Shown: positions 33,429 to 43,464 of the stretch, piece by piece | Position numbering within the stretch: position 1 is the first letter of the stretch | Layout: every line of letters starts with the position of its first letter | Assembly (NCBI RefSeq): GCF_020531985.1 | Contig: NZ_JAJAVQ010000001.1 | Span: forward strand, 372,001-436,000 | DNA length: 64,000 bases | Source of the DNA: Rheinheimera aquimaris | GTDB lineage: Bacteria; Pseudomonadota; Gammaproteobacteria; Enterobacterales; Alteromonadaceae | Direction of reading: 5' to 3' | Program-made: the position numbers and the translations under genes | Notes under the pieces: generated by a model | The model's database searches: none | What the model saw: the letters and a program-made list of their open reading frames with translations, nothing else | Told to the model about the DNA's origin: nothing

Positions 33429-34025
33429 ATGCGCGAAGCTTTATCACCACCTTTATACCTGGCATCCACCTCTGTCTATCGTCAACAACTGCTGAGCAAA
33501 CTGACTACGGCATTTACCGCCGTAAAGCCAGAGGTCGATGAAACGCCGCTGCCGGCAGAAACCGCCAGTCAGCTGGTGCATCGGCTGGCATTAGCAAAAG
33601 CCAACAGTATTGCCAGCACTCTACAGTGCGGCCTGGTGATAGGTTCAGATCAGGTTGCTGTTTTTGCAAATGAAATTATCGGCAAACCGCACACGACAGA
33701 GAATGCCGTTAAGCAACTAACACGTTTTAGTGGCCATACCGTAACATTCCTAACAGGCTTGGCTCTGGTAAATGCTGAGACAGGCAGCGCCCAGGTTGTA
33801 GTAGAGCCTTTTGACGTCACGTTTCGCCATTTATCGGCTGCAGAGATTGACGCCTATATTGCTAAAGAGCAACCTCTCGACTGTGCCGGTAGCTTTAAAA
33901 GCGAAGGTTTAGGTATTACCTTATTTAGCAGTTTAAACGGTAATGACCCAAACAGTCTGATTGGTTTACCACTTATCCGTTTAAATGCGCTACTGCTGAA
34001 CGAGGGCGTCAATGTTTTACTCTAA
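33429..34025 (+). CDS. Maf-like nucleotide pyrophosphatase (YceF type)
   Basis: 198 residues. [15 protein letters not shown], the PEVDET block, [15 protein letters not shown] and [15 protein letters not shown] match the Maf/YceF family, house-cleaning hydrolases that remove m7GTP or related nucleotides. It diverges from yceD, as in E. coli. AAGG lies about 12 bases before the ATG. Confidence 0.93.
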   Translation: MREALSPPLYLASTSVYRQQLLSKLTTAFTAVKPEVDETPLPAETASQLVHRLALAKANSIASTLQCGLVIGSDQVAVFANEIIGKPHTTENAVKQLTRFSGHTVTFLTGLALVNAETGSAQVVVEPFDVTFRHLSAAEIDAYIAKEQPLDCAGSFKSEGLGITLFSSLNGNDPNSLIGLPLIRLNALLLNEGVNVLL

Positions 34026-34041
34026 CTCAGATTACCTGCAC

Positions 34042-34701
34042 TTATAGTACGTGCAATAATTCCGGCATAGTGTCAATAATCGCCTTAGGTGCATACTGGC
34101 TTAATACCTCTCTGCCGTGCACACCATGTGTAACGCCAACTCTTGGCATGCTGATCGCCTGTGCCATTTTCATGTCATGGCTGGTATCCCCAACCATAAC
34201 CGCCTGTTCCGGTGCCATGTCCAGTTCGCGCAGGATTTGTTGCAGCATATCAGGGTGAGGTTTAGACTGGGCTTCGTCGGCACAGCGGCTGGTATCGAAA
34301 TACTTCTGCAGCCCGGTTTCAGCAAACATTCGCGCCAGACCTCTGCGCTGTTTTCCCGTCGCAACGGCCAGTTTAATGTTGCAGTCTTTTAACTGCTGCA
34401 ACACCTGTTCTACGCCCATAAACAGAGGCGTTGGAGTAGTATCATGTAATACATAGTGATCGCGATAATGTGCAAACAACTGCTGACGCTTCGCCTTTTC
34501 TACACCCGGAAATAACATATCAAAAGCCGGGTCGAGACTTAAGCCAATGATCTGCTTAACGGCAAATTCAGTGGGTACCGCCAGCTCAGCTTTAAGCGCA
34601 GCTGCACGCATTGATGAGACAATGCGCCCGACCGAATCCATTACAGTGCCATCCCAATCAAATATCACTAACGACACATTGTTTTTTGCTACTGACACCA
34701 T
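34042..34701 (-). CDS. HAD-superfamily phosphatase
   Basis: 219 residues, phosphoglycolate-phosphatase-like. Asp15 and Asp17 in FDWDGT are the nucleophile pair; motif II is in VATGKQRRG, Lys and motif III in SKPHPD...VGDTSHDM. A helical cap lies at about 20-90. It starts one base after rluC stops, so the two genes form an operon. Substrate unknown. Confidence 0.88.
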   Translation of the reverse strand: MVSVAKNNVSLVIFDWDGTVMDSVGRIVSSMRAAALKAELAVPTEFAVKQIIGLSLDPAFDMLFPGVEKAKRQQLFAHYRDHYVLHDTTPTPLFMGVEQVLQQLKDCNIKLAVATGKQRRGLARMFAETGLQKYFDTSRCADEAQSKPHPDMLQQILRELDMAPEQAVMVGDTSHDMKMAQAISMPRVGVTHGVHGREVLSQYAPKAIIDTMPELLHVL

Positions 34702-34702
34702 A

Positions 34703-35656
34703 CTATTTTCTCGTTAATTTATTTAGTGCTTGCTCAAGAACGCTATCCAGCGGCGCTTCAACGCGCATAGTTGTTTCAGTATTCGGATGCATAAAACTTA
34801 AGGTTTTAGCATGCAAAAATAAGCGATTTAATCCTATTTGCTGCATCTGAGCGGTAAAGGTGTTATCACCATACTTGTCGTCGCAAGCAATTGGATGTCC
34901 TTTGCAAGCAGTATGCACGCGGATCTGATGTGTTCTGCCGGTTACAGGAAATGCTTCGACCAGCGTGCCTTGCTGATAACGCTGTAAGATCCGGAAGCGG
35001 GTTTCAGATGGCTTGCCTTCTGCTTCATCAACCCGCACCACCCTTTCACCTGATTGCAGCGTATTTTTCTTCAGCGGCTCAGTGACTTTTCGCACTTTAT
35101 TATCCCAATCGCCGGCAACTAAAGCCCAATACTTTTTCTCTACGGTTTTATTACGTAGCTGCTCATGCAAATGGGTTAATACCGAGCGTTTTTTGGCAAT
35201 AAGCAAACAGCCTGAGGTATCTCTGTCCAGACGATGCACCAGCTCCAGATGTTTAGCCAATGGCCGCAATGCGCGTAGCGCCTCGATTACGCCAAACTGC
35301 AAACCACTGCCGCCATGCACTGCCATACCGGATGGTTTATTCAGTACAATCAGATCGTTATCTTCAAATAAGATATGCTGTTCCAGCCCCTTTACCATCG
35401 ATAGTTTAGTGGAAACCGCTTCCCCTTCAGCAGCTACGGTTAATGGCGGGATCCGTACAACGTCATCCTGTTGCAGCTTGTATTCAGGTTTGATGCGTTT
35501 TTTGTTCACTCGCACCTCACCTTTTCGTAAAACACGATAAATAACACTTTTTGGTACGCCTTTAAGCCGTGCCAACAGAAAATTATCTATACGCTGACCA
35601 ATAAAATCAGGTTCTATTTCAATTATTTGCACCGGTAACTTGATTTCGTCGGTCAT
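34703..35656 (-). CDS. rluC: Ribosomal large-subunit pseudouridine synthase C
   Basis: Makes pseudouridines in 23S rRNA. 317 residues. An S4 domain at about 15-80 (IDNFLLARLKGVPKSVIYRVLRKGEVRVNKKR) is followed by the RluA-type catalytic motif HRLDRDTSG and the RTHQIRVH block. It is divergent from rne, the standard arrangement. Confidence 0.95.
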   Translation of the reverse strand: MTDEIKLPVQIIEIEPDFIGQRIDNFLLARLKGVPKSVIYRVLRKGEVRVNKKRIKPEYKLQQDDVVRIPPLTVAAEGEAVSTKLSMVKGLEQHILFEDNDLIVLNKPSGMAVHGGSGLQFGVIEALRALRPLAKHLELVHRLDRDTSGCLLIAKKRSVLTHLHEQLRNKTVEKKYWALVAGDWDNKVRKVTEPLKKNTLQSGERVVRVDEAEGKPSETRFRILQRYQQGTLVEAFPVTGRTHQIRVHTACKGHPIACDDKYGDNTFTAQMQQIGLNRLFLHAKTLSFMHPNTETTMRVEAPLDSVLEQALNKLTRK

Positions 35657-36159
35657 GGGTTTTGAATACTCTGCTAATATTAGATTTCAGTTGCTATCGG
35701 CTGCTTATTAGTGGGATAATCCCGGAGCTAATTCTGCCAAAACTGGCAATTAGGGCGCTCAAAGTGACGTAAGAGAATTTGTGCGGCAGCGTCTGGGGAA
35801 CAGATCATACCGAAATCGTGGTGAAAACCAACGTTTTTATACCCCAGGCGTAAAACAAACGCCATTTGCCTGAGATAATGCTGCGTAATTTATTATCAAC
35901 AGCGGCAAAACATGAATTCCGGTCAACCAGAGCAATAAAGATTATTGCTATAACGCAGCGCCGTAAGGCGGTGTGTTTCAGATCCAAAAACGAAAACAGC
36001 ATACATTGGGCGGTGCCGGCAACAACGGCAAGCGCAGTGACAATTTGGTTTCTTCAGACATTTCCAGTCGTGAGACTGCACCTACTAGTGTTTGATTACG
36101 TCTGAACACGCAAGTGCCCTTTGGGCTGCGTTGTGGCTGCAAAATGCGAGTCACTAACG
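35657..36159 (+). other. Divergent rluC/rne region with a probable rne leader
   Basis: About 500 bases with no convincing gene; an 80-codon frame at 35866-36105 has no features. RNase E mRNAs of enterics carry a long folded leader used for autoregulation. A similar role is inferred here. A GCCC-TTT-GGGC hairpin lies at 36116-36126, 33 bases before the start. I did not find a clear promoter. Confidence 0.45.
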
Positions 36160-39100
36160 ATGAAAAGAATGTTAATTAACGCCACGCAGGAAGAAGAAAT
36201 CCGCGTTGCGCTGGTCGATGGCCAGAAATTATATGACCTGGATATTGAAAGCCCGGGTCATGAACAAAAGAAAGCCAACATCTACAAAGGTAAAATCACC
36301 CGGGTCGAGCCCAGCTTAGAAGCGGCCTTTGTCGATTATGGTGCCGAGCGCCACGGCTTTTTACCTCTGAAAGAAATTTCCCGCGAATACTTCCCTGCCG
36401 GTTACAGCTTTGACGGTCGTCCTAATATTAAAGAAGTCGTTAAAGAAGGTCAGGAAGTTATCATTCAGATTGATAAAGAAGAACGCGGCCAAAAAGGCGC
36501 AGCGTTAACCACCTTTATTAGTCTGGCTGGCTCTTATCTGGTATTAATGCCTAATAATCCGCGTGCAGGCGGTATTTCCCGTCGTATTGAAGGCGACGAG
36601 CGTCAGGAGCTGAAAGACTCACTGGGCCAGTTAGAGATGCCAGATGGTATGGGCTTAATTGTCCGTACGGCGGGTGTGGGTAAGTCATATGAAGAGCTGG
36701 ATTACGATTTAAAAGCGCTGTTAAAGCATTGGTCTGCTATTACCGAAGAAGCACAGAAGCGCGCAGCCCCATTTTTAATCCATCAGGAAAGCAACGTCGT
36801 ATTTCGTGCTATCCGCGACTATCTGCGCCGTGATGTCGGTGAGATCCTGATCGACAACCCACGCATCTTTGAAGAAGCCAAAGTCTATATTCAACAGTTC
36901 CGCCCGGACTTTGCGCACCGCGTTAAGTTATATCAGGGTGAAGTGCCACTGTTTATGCACTTCCAGATTGAAACCCAGATTGAATCAGCGTTTCGTCGTG
37001 AAGTGCGGCTGCCGTCAGGCGGTTCTATCGTTATCGACAGCACGGAAGCCCTGACCGCTATTGATATCAACTCATCAAAAGCGACCAAAGGCGGTGATAT
37101 TGAAGAGACAGCCTTTAATACTAACCTGGAAGCTGCAGATGAAATTGCCCGTCAGTTACGTCTACGCGACCTGGGTGGCTTAATCGTTATCGACTTTATC
37201 GATATGACGCCGGTAAGGCATCAGCGCGAAGTAGAAAATCGTTTAAAAGATGCGGTAAAACACGATCGTGCCCGGGTGCAGATTGGCCGCATATCACGCT
37301 TTGGTCTGCTGGAAATGTCACGTCAGCGCCTGCGGCCGTCACTGGGTGAATCCGCAACGCATGTTTGCCCGCGCTGCCATGGCCGCGGCACTATCCGCAG
37401 CACCGAGTCATCAGCATTATCTATTCTGCGCTTGATCGAAGAAGAATCGATTAAAGATAACACCAGCCAGATCCATGCCCAGGTACCGGTATCTGTGGCA
37501 ACGTATCTGATGAATGAAAAGCGTGACGCAGTGCGCCGCATTGAAACACGCCACGGTATCCGTGTGTATGTTATTCCAAACGAACACATGGAAACGCCTA
37601 ACCACGAAGTTATCCGTATCCGTATCGACGAAGAAATTGACGATGTCAGTTACAACATGGTTAAGGCGCCGGAACTGACAGGCAACTTATATCAGCCGGT
37701 ATCTGATGCAGTTAAAGAAAAGCCAGCCATTTCGGCAATAAACATTGCAGATGCCACCCCGCGCCCGGCAGCAAAAGCAGAAAAACCTGCAGAACAATCA
37801 CCAGGGCTACTGTCAGCTATCGGCAATTGGTTTGGTAAGTTATTTGCTCCGACAGAAGAAAAGAGCGAAGTGAAGAAGCCGGCTAAAGCGCCAGAGCGCA
37901 GCCCACGCAATGGCAATCGCGAAAACAATCGTGATGCCGGTCGTGATAACAATCGTCGCCGCAACAAACAGCGCCGACGCAATGATGGCGAAGAGCGCAG
38001 TGCTCCTGTTGCCCAGGCAAAAGACGAGACAACGCATACCAAGCCAGAGCGTCCGCAAAAGCAACAGGAACAACGTGCACCACGTGTTCAGCAAGAGCAG
38101 AAAAAGCCAGCTGAAAAAGCACCTGTTGCCAAAGAGCACGATGAAAGCAGCGCACCCCAGCGTGTTGCTGAGCGCCGCCAGCGCCGTAATATGCGTAAGT
38201 CCGTGCGGATGGATAAACCTGTCGCTGCAGACAATACTGCTGCGGCCACGGTTAACAATGCCGCGCAGAAGCCTGCAGACGATGTTGCAGTAGTTGCACC
38301 AGCTGCTGCTAACCTTGTCGTAACGGATGCTGCAGCTGATGTTACGGTAACCGCAGCGCCGGTTGCAGCGACAGAAAACGTCGCTGTATCAGAAACGCTT
38401 GTCGTTACTGAGGCGACTGCAGAAACTGTGACAGAAACATCTGAGCAAGCTGCCGCTAATGCCGAACAGGAAGCCAGCGAGCCTCGCAGCCGTAATCGTC
38501 GCTCGCCACGTCACCTGCGCGCTGCCGGCCAGAAGCGTAAGAAAGATCAGGAGCAAAACGATACTGCAGAAGCAAGTGATATTGCTGCGGAAACTACCGA
38601 TGCAGCTGATAATGTGCCAGCAGTCGCGCAAGAGCCTGCAACTGATGAACCTGCAGCTAACGCCGGCGAAAAAGCTGATGCACCCATTGTCGTAGCTGAT
38701 GATAAAACTGCCGAAGTCGTTGAGCCGGCACAAACGAGCAGTGACGCTGAAGCAGCCGATGTCGATGCCGCGCCAGTACAGGCTGAAAGCGATAAGCCTA
38801 AACCACGTGCACGCCGTAAGCCTGCTGCGAAAAAGACACAAAGCAGCAACGCGGAAACTGGCACTGCGACTGCTGATACAGCTGCAGAAATAGCCGAAGT
38901 GCAGCCTTCTGTTGAGGTAGCTATCGCTCAACCTTCTGACGATACCGCTGATACAGTAAGAGCTGAACCTGCGCCAGTTGCAAAAACTGAAGCGCCAGCC
39001 CCGGCGGTTGCAGAAACGAAAGCTGCTGCAGCAAAACCAGCTGGCGGGCGCTATGCACAGATGGTTGTCGCGACAATGACTAAACCTGAAACAGCGGCAA

Positions 39101-39243
39101 CAACAGTTGAAGACACACCTGCACCGGCTGCGATGCCAGCGGCAGAGCGCCCAACAGTTGCCAGCTCACAACGCCCTGCTGGTTCAGCATTCGCCCGTCA
39201 GGCAGTGTCTGCACCAATGACCAAACCTAAAGCAGATGAATAA
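36160..39243 (+). CDS. rne: Ribonuclease E
   Basis: Main endonuclease for mRNA decay and rRNA/tRNA processing, scaffold of the degradosome. 1027 residues from ATG 36160 ([21 protein letters not shown]). The S1 domain ([24 protein letters not shown]), the DNase I-like catalytic part with the Asp residues in TAIDINS and VIDFIDM, and the zinc link CPRCHGRG are present. Beyond about residue 500 it is disordered: arginine-rich RNA-binding blocks, then long Ala/Glu/Asp/Val repeats. A ...[18 protein letters not shown] tail is typical of the group. Confidence 0.98.
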   Translation: MKRMLINATQEEEIRVALVDGQKLYDLDIESPGHEQKKANIYKGKITRVEPSLEAAFVDYGAERHGFLPLKEISREYFPAGYSFDGRPNIKEVVKEGQEVIIQIDKEERGQKGAALTTFISLAGSYLVLMPNNPRAGGISRRIEGDERQELKDSLGQLEMPDGMGLIVRTAGVGKSYEELDYDLKALLKHWSAITEEAQKRAAPFLIHQESNVVFRAIRDYLRRDVGEILIDNPRIFEEAKVYIQQFRPDFAHRVKLYQGEVPLFMHFQIETQIESAFRREVRLPSGGSIVIDSTEALTAIDINSSKATKGGDIEETAFNTNLEAADEIARQLRLRDLGGLIVIDFIDMTPVRHQREVENRLKDAVKHDRARVQIGRISRFGLLEMSRQRLRPSLGESATHVCPRCHGRGTIRSTESSALSILRLIEEESIKDNTSQIHAQVPVSVATYLMNEKRDAVRRIETRHGIRVYVIPNEHMETPNHEVIRIRIDEEIDDVSYNMVKAPELTGNLYQPVSDAVKEKPAISAINIADATPRPAAKAEKPAEQSPGLLSAIGNWFGKLFAPTEEKSEVKKPAKAPERSPRNGNRENNRDAGRDNNRRRNKQRRRNDGEERSAPVAQAKDETTHTKPERPQKQQEQRAPRVQQEQKKPAEKAPVAKEHDESSAPQRVAERRQRRNMRKSVRMDKPVAADNTAAATVNNAAQKPADDVAVVAPAAANLVVTDAAADVTVTAAPVAATENVAVSETLVVTEATAETVTETSEQAAANAEQEASEPRSRNRRSPRHLRAAGQKRKKDQEQNDTAEASDIAAETTDAADNVPAVAQEPATDEPAANAGEKADAPIVVADDKTAEVVEPAQTSSDAEAADVDAAPVQAESDKPKPRARRKPAAKKTQSSNAETGTATADTAAEIAEVQPSVEVAIAQPSDDTADTVRAEPAPVAKTEAPAPAVAETKAAAAKPAGGRYAQMVVATMTKPETAATTVEDTPAPAAMPAAERPTVASSQRPAGSAFARQAVSAPMTKPKADE

Positions 39244-39268
39244 GCTGCTTTAGGTTAAGTTGAAATAA

Positions 39269-39296
39269 AAAAGCCAGACAATAGTCTGGCTTTTTT
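39269..39296. terminator. Bidirectional terminator after rne
   Basis: AAGCCAGAC-AATA-GTCTGGCTT, with A-run to the left and T-run to the right. It serves rne and the convergent porin gene. Confidence 0.9.
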
Positions 39297-39311
39297 ATTG
39301 GTTTGGATTTA

Positions 39312-40463
39312 TCAGAAATCGTATTTGGCACTGAACTGAATACGATTCAGATCGCCGTCAAGGCCAGACTCTACCTCGCGGTTGGCAAACTTGTATTCAA
39401 TACCCACCATCAGCTTTTTAGATGCCTGGTACAACAAGTTAGCACTGTAACTCTGTGTTGTTTTCGTCACGCCTACACCGGTCAGCGCTGTATCATTATC
39501 TGCCATCAATGTTGAATACAGGAAAGTTGAGCGCCATTGATCATTCCACAAGTGGCGGTATGCAACAGAGAATGCAGTAACATCGATGGTCTCCAGGTTA
39601 CCATTTGCATCCAGCACTGCACCGTTAACGGTATTTAAGCCGACATAGCGGCCAAGACCCTTACCGGTGTTAAACGTCACACGTAAATCATCTTTATTAG
39701 AGAAATCAACTTTGGTACTGACTGACAAGCCATACGACGTTACTTCATCGTCAAAGGTGCCATCATCAATCGCAATCTGGCGAACCAAACCAGCTACCTT
39801 CACAAAACCCCAATCAGTTTTCAGGCTATAGCTGGCTGTAAAGTCAGGCGTAGCGTTGTCGTCTGTGGTAATGCGGGCACCACCACCAAAAGGTGTCACC
39901 GTTGATTCGGGGTTCTCAACGGCAAACGCAAAATTGCCATGAGTGTAACGCACCTGCGCCTGACGGATAAAGATAGCTGCATCAGGGTTACCGACGAAGT
40001 CCAATGTGTCCGGTAATGAGGCGACATCCATAAAGTTTGACCAGGTCTGACCCAGAGTCCAGTTTTTGTACTTGATAAAGGCATGACGCATTACCGGGCT
40101 GTAACCATTAGTCGTGCGCTGGTCATTACCGTTGTTGCTGGTCATAAAGTCAAACTCGAGGTGGCCGGTAATTTTGCTGCCATCCTCAAGTTCAGTTGCC
40201 GTAGAAAAGAAGAAACGTGACTGGCGTGCATGCATGTCAAAACGCGTAGTACTATCGCCGCCGATCGGTGTTAACGAAGGCACGTAAAATTCCCGGCCAA
40301 GCGACGCCATATCGCCATCAGCATCGGTGACCATCGCATCGAGTTTTACGTAACCGCCGAAGGTAACATTAGTACCGCCGATATCAAACCCTGCAGCCTG
40401 CACACCGCCAGCAGCAAGTGCTATACAGGATGCCAGATAGGATACTGTTGTTATTTTTTTCAT
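39312..40463 (-). CDS. DcaP-like outer-membrane porin
   Basis: 383 residues from ATG 40463 (GGAGAG upstream). Signal peptide MKKITTVSYLASCIALAAGGVQA. The mature protein starts FDIGGTNVTFGGYVKLDAMVTD and alternates short polar loops and beta strands, ending in KYDF; a C-terminal Phe is the outer-membrane insertion signal. The pattern fits the DcaP trimeric porin family, which takes up dicarboxylates or other small acids. It diverges from acs, so acetate or carboxylate uptake is inferred. Confidence 0.8.
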   Translation of the reverse strand: MKKITTVSYLASCIALAAGGVQAAGFDIGGTNVTFGGYVKLDAMVTDADGDMASLGREFYVPSLTPIGGDSTTRFDMHARQSRFFFSTATELEDGSKITGHLEFDFMTSNNGNDQRTTNGYSPVMRHAFIKYKNWTLGQTWSNFMDVASLPDTLDFVGNPDAAIFIRQAQVRYTHGNFAFAVENPESTVTPFGGGARITTDDNATPDFTASYSLKTDWGFVKVAGLVRQIAIDDGTFDDEVTSYGLSVSTKVDFSNKDDLRVTFNTGKGLGRYVGLNTVNGAVLDANGNLETIDVTAFSVAYRHLWNDQWRSTFLYSTLMADNDTALTGVGVTKTTQSYSANLLYQASKKLMVGIEYKFANREVESGLDGDLNRIQFSAKYDF

Positions 40464-40623
40464 ATGCCGTCTCTCCAACTTTGTTCTTTTAATGGTTATT
40501 TTGCGCATCAACTGTGGTTCACCGCTGCACTGACTGCAATTAGCCTTTAGTCGCAAATTGATTATTTATCAGCAGCATTACATTTGCTTTACCATTGCTA
40601 GCAGTACCAACCGACATTGGCTA

Positions 40624-40633
40624 GACTAAGGTC
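40624..40633. promoter_or_regulatory. GACTAAGGTC palindrome in the acs promoter region
   Basis: Part of TAGAC-TAAG-GTCTA (40622-40635), about 70 bases before the acs start and 160 before the porin start. A near-identical GACTAAAGTC lies before the DUF4212/symporter pair. It is a candidate CrbR binding site. Confidence 0.5.
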
Positions 40634-40705
40634 TAATTCCAATTGCCACGCGGCTTAGATAGAAAGACTGCAGTATAAAATCAAGCAGATCTCACAGGGG
40701 AAGTT

Positions 40706-42670
40706 ATGTCACATCCATCAGTTTATCCGGTACCCGCCAGTGCAGCAAAACGCTCACTTCTGACTAACGAGCAGTATATGCAGATGTATCAGCAGTCTGT
40801 CAGCTCACCAGATACGTTCTGGGCGGAACATGGTAAACGTCTGCACTGGTTTACCGCTTTTAGCAAAGTTAAAAGCACCAGCTTCGAAAGCGGCAAAGTT
40901 GGTATCAACTGGTTTAGCGACGGCGTATTGAACGCCAGCTACAACTGTCTGGACCGCCACTTGCCGGAGCGGGCAGATCAGGTCGCTTACTACTGGGAAG
41001 GCGACTCTCCAGATGTGCAAAAAACTGTCACTTACGCTCAACTGCACCAGCAGGTCTGCCAGCTGGCCAATGGTATGAAGTCGCTGGGCATTAAAAAAGG
41101 TGACCGGGTAACAATATACTTGCCGATGATCCCGGAAGCGACTGTGGCACTGCTGGCGTGCGCCCGCATAGGTGCCGTGCACTCGGTCGTGTTTGCCGGC
41201 TTTTCACCGGACGCGCTTGGCAGCCGTATTGTAGATTGTGATTCAAAACTGGTGATTACAGCAGATCAGGCGCTGCGCGGTAGTCGCGTTACAAACCTAA
41301 AAGACAATACCGACATGGCGCTGGCACACCTTGGCGCTGATTCGCCGGTGCAGAACGTCATAGTTGTTAAGCATGTTGGCAAGAATGTCGACATGGATGC
41401 CGGTAAAGACGGCCGGGATGTCTGGTATCACGAATTGCTAGGTAAGCAAAGCAGCGACTGCCCGGCTGAGCCAATGAATGCAGAAGATCCATTATTTATT
41501 CTGTATACCTCTGGCTCTACCGGCAAACCTAAAGGTGTGTTGCATACCACCGGCGGTTATATGGTATGGGCTTCAATGACGCACCAATATGTATTTGATT
41601 ACCATGACGGTGATATTTACTGGTGTGCAGCTGATATCGGCTGGGTTACCGGACATACCTACATTGTGTATGGTCCGCTGGCCAATGGCGCCAGCAGCGT
41701 GCTGTTCGAAGGTGTGCCAAATTATCCGAGTGTGAAGCGGATGGCTCAGATTGTTGACAAATATAAGGTCAACATTTTGTATACCGCACCTACGGCGATA
41801 CGCGCATTAATGGCACACGGCGATGCACCGGTTGAAGGTTGCAATTTGTCATCACTACGCACGCTTGGTAGTGTCGGTGAGCCGATTAACCCCGAAGCAT
41901 GGAACTGGTATCACGATAAATTCGGTAAAGGTAACTGCCCTATTGTTGATACCTGGTGGCAAACCGAGACCGGCGGTATTCTGATCACCCCATTACCGGG
42001 CTGCACTGAGCTAAAACCCGGTTCGGCTACACGCCCGTTCTTTGGTGTGCAACCGGCGATAGTGGATAACGAGGGCAAGGAGTTGCATGGCGAATGTGAA
42101 GGCAACCTTGTGATAAAAGATAGCTGGCCCGGCCAGATGCGCACAGTTTATGGCGACCACGAACGCTTTGAACAGACGTACTTCAGCACCTACCCTGGCC
42201 TGTACTTTACCGGCGATGGTGCCAAGCGCGATGCCGACGGGTACTACTGGCTGACAGGTCGGGTTGATGATGTGCTGAATATTTCGGGCCACCGCCTGGG
42301 TACTGCTGAAATTGAAAGCTGTCTGGTTGCACACGACGCAGTAGCCGAAGCGGCTGTCGTTGGCTACCCGCACGATATTAAAGGTCAGGGTATATATGTG
42401 TATGTCACGCCGCGCGTCGGCATAGAGCCCAGTGCCGAGCTAACCAAAGCGCTAAGGGATTGGGTGCGTGAAGAGATATCACCCATCGCAACACCGGATC
42501 TGATCCAATGGGCCCCGACTGGCTTGCCTAAAACCCGCTCTGGCAAAATTATGCGCAGGATCCTGCGTAAAATTGCGGCCAACGAGCACGATCAGTTAGG
42601 CGACATTTCGACGCTGGCCGATCCGTCAGTCGTAGAAACGCTGGTGAACAACCGGTTAAACCGGAAATAA
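40706..42670 (+). CDS. acs: Acetyl-CoA synthetase
   Basis: Activates acetate to acetyl-CoA through acetyl-AMP. 654 residues. ATP-binding [11 protein letters not shown], the TWWQTETGG motif, [20 protein letters not shown] and the C-terminal [11 protein letters not shown], whose lysine is the acetylation-controlled catalytic residue, are all seen. AGGGGAAG precedes the ATG. It lies next to crbR and crbS, its known regulators in Vibrio and Pseudomonas. Confidence 0.98.
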   Translation: MSHPSVYPVPASAAKRSLLTNEQYMQMYQQSVSSPDTFWAEHGKRLHWFTAFSKVKSTSFESGKVGINWFSDGVLNASYNCLDRHLPERADQVAYYWEGDSPDVQKTVTYAQLHQQVCQLANGMKSLGIKKGDRVTIYLPMIPEATVALLACARIGAVHSVVFAGFSPDALGSRIVDCDSKLVITADQALRGSRVTNLKDNTDMALAHLGADSPVQNVIVVKHVGKNVDMDAGKDGRDVWYHELLGKQSSDCPAEPMNAEDPLFILYTSGSTGKPKGVLHTTGGYMVWASMTHQYVFDYHDGDIYWCAADIGWVTGHTYIVYGPLANGASSVLFEGVPNYPSVKRMAQIVDKYKVNILYTAPTAIRALMAHGDAPVEGCNLSSLRTLGSVGEPINPEAWNWYHDKFGKGNCPIVDTWWQTETGGILITPLPGCTELKPGSATRPFFGVQPAIVDNEGKELHGECEGNLVIKDSWPGQMRTVYGDHERFEQTYFSTYPGLYFTGDGAKRDADGYYWLTGRVDDVLNISGHRLGTAEIESCLVAHDAVAEAAVVGYPHDIKGQGIYVYVTPRVGIEPSAELTKALRDWVREEISPIATPDLIQWAPTGLPKTRSGKIMRRILRKIAANEHDQLGDISTLADPSVVETLVNNRLNRK

Positions 42671-42717
42671 CCCCGGCCGTTCATGTTAACTTGACACACC
42701 TCTCCTGACAGCAGTAT

Positions 42718-42739
42718 AAAGGCCGCACAAGCGGCCTTT
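42718..42739. terminator. Terminator after acs
   Basis: AAAGGCCGC-ACAA-GCGGCCTTT followed by ATTAT. It separates acs from crbR, which lies 38 bases further on. Confidence 0.8.
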
Positions 42740-42777
42740 ATTATAATAATTACAACACTACCTCGCCGGAGATTAAG

Positions 42778-43455
42778 ATGGCAAAACTGATCGTCGCAGA
42801 CGACCACCCGTTGTTTCGCAATGCGCTGATAAATGCCATCAGTAGCACTTTTGCCACTAAAGCCACCATTGAAACAGACAGTTTCGACAGTACTTGTACA
42901 GCACTGGAAGAACACCCGGATACTGATCTGTTGTTGCTGGATCTGCATATGCCTGGTAACTGCGGTTTTCTCGGCCTTATTCAACTGCGTAAAAGCTTTC
43001 CTACACTACCAATAGTGGTTATTTCTGCCAGTGAAGAACTGGATGTGATCCGTCGGGTCATGGCATTTGGAGCCTCGGCCTATGTACCAAAATCCGCCAA
43101 CCCCGCCGATATCAGTGCAGCGCTGAATTCGGTGATGGAAGGCGAATTATGGGTGCCGGCGGCGCTGAAAAAACTGGTGCTGGAACAGCATAGCTCAGAG
43201 TCAGAAGAAGATTTAGATCTGGCCGCCAAAGTAGCACAGCTCACGCATCAGCAATATAAGGTGCTGTACTATCTGACTGAAGGCTGGTTAAACAAGCAAA
43301 TTGCCTATGATCTGCACATTTCCGAGGCCACGGTTAAAGCACACATAACGGCAATTTTTCGTAAACTGGGCGTTACCAACCGGACTCAGGTCGTCATCCA
43401 GGCCCAAAGGCTGACGCTGGAACCGCCAGTCAATAAAGCCATGGCGCAGCATTAG
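42778..43455 (+). CDS. crbR: Response regulator CrbR (NarL/LuxR type)
   Basis: 225 residues. REC domain with Asp55 (LLLLDLHMPG) as phosphoacceptor, acidic DD at 8-9 and Lys in VPKSANP; LuxR helix-turn-helix at about 155-215 (QYKVLYYLTEGWLNKQIAYDLHISEATVKAHITAIFRKLGVTNR). GGAG precedes the ATG. Named CrbR from its neighbours (acs, CrbS). It would activate acs in the acetate switch. Confidence 0.85.
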   Translation: MAKLIVADDHPLFRNALINAISSTFATKATIETDSFDSTCTALEEHPDTDLLLLDLHMPGNCGFLGLIQLRKSFPTLPIVVISASEELDVIRRVMAFGASAYVPKSANPADISAALNSVMEGELWVPAALKKLVLEQHSSESEEDLDLAAKVAQLTHQQYKVLYYLTEGWLNKQIAYDLHISEATVKAHITAIFRKLGVTNRTQVVIQAQRLTLEPPVNKAMAQH

Positions 43456-43464
43456 CAATAATAC

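Noticed and set aside
35866-36105. 79-codon frame in the rne leader
   Set aside because: No family features; the region fits a long untranslated leader.
37692-38931. Several minus-strand frames inside the rne C-terminal region
   Set aside because: They arise from Ala/Glu-rich codon repeats of rne read in reverse.
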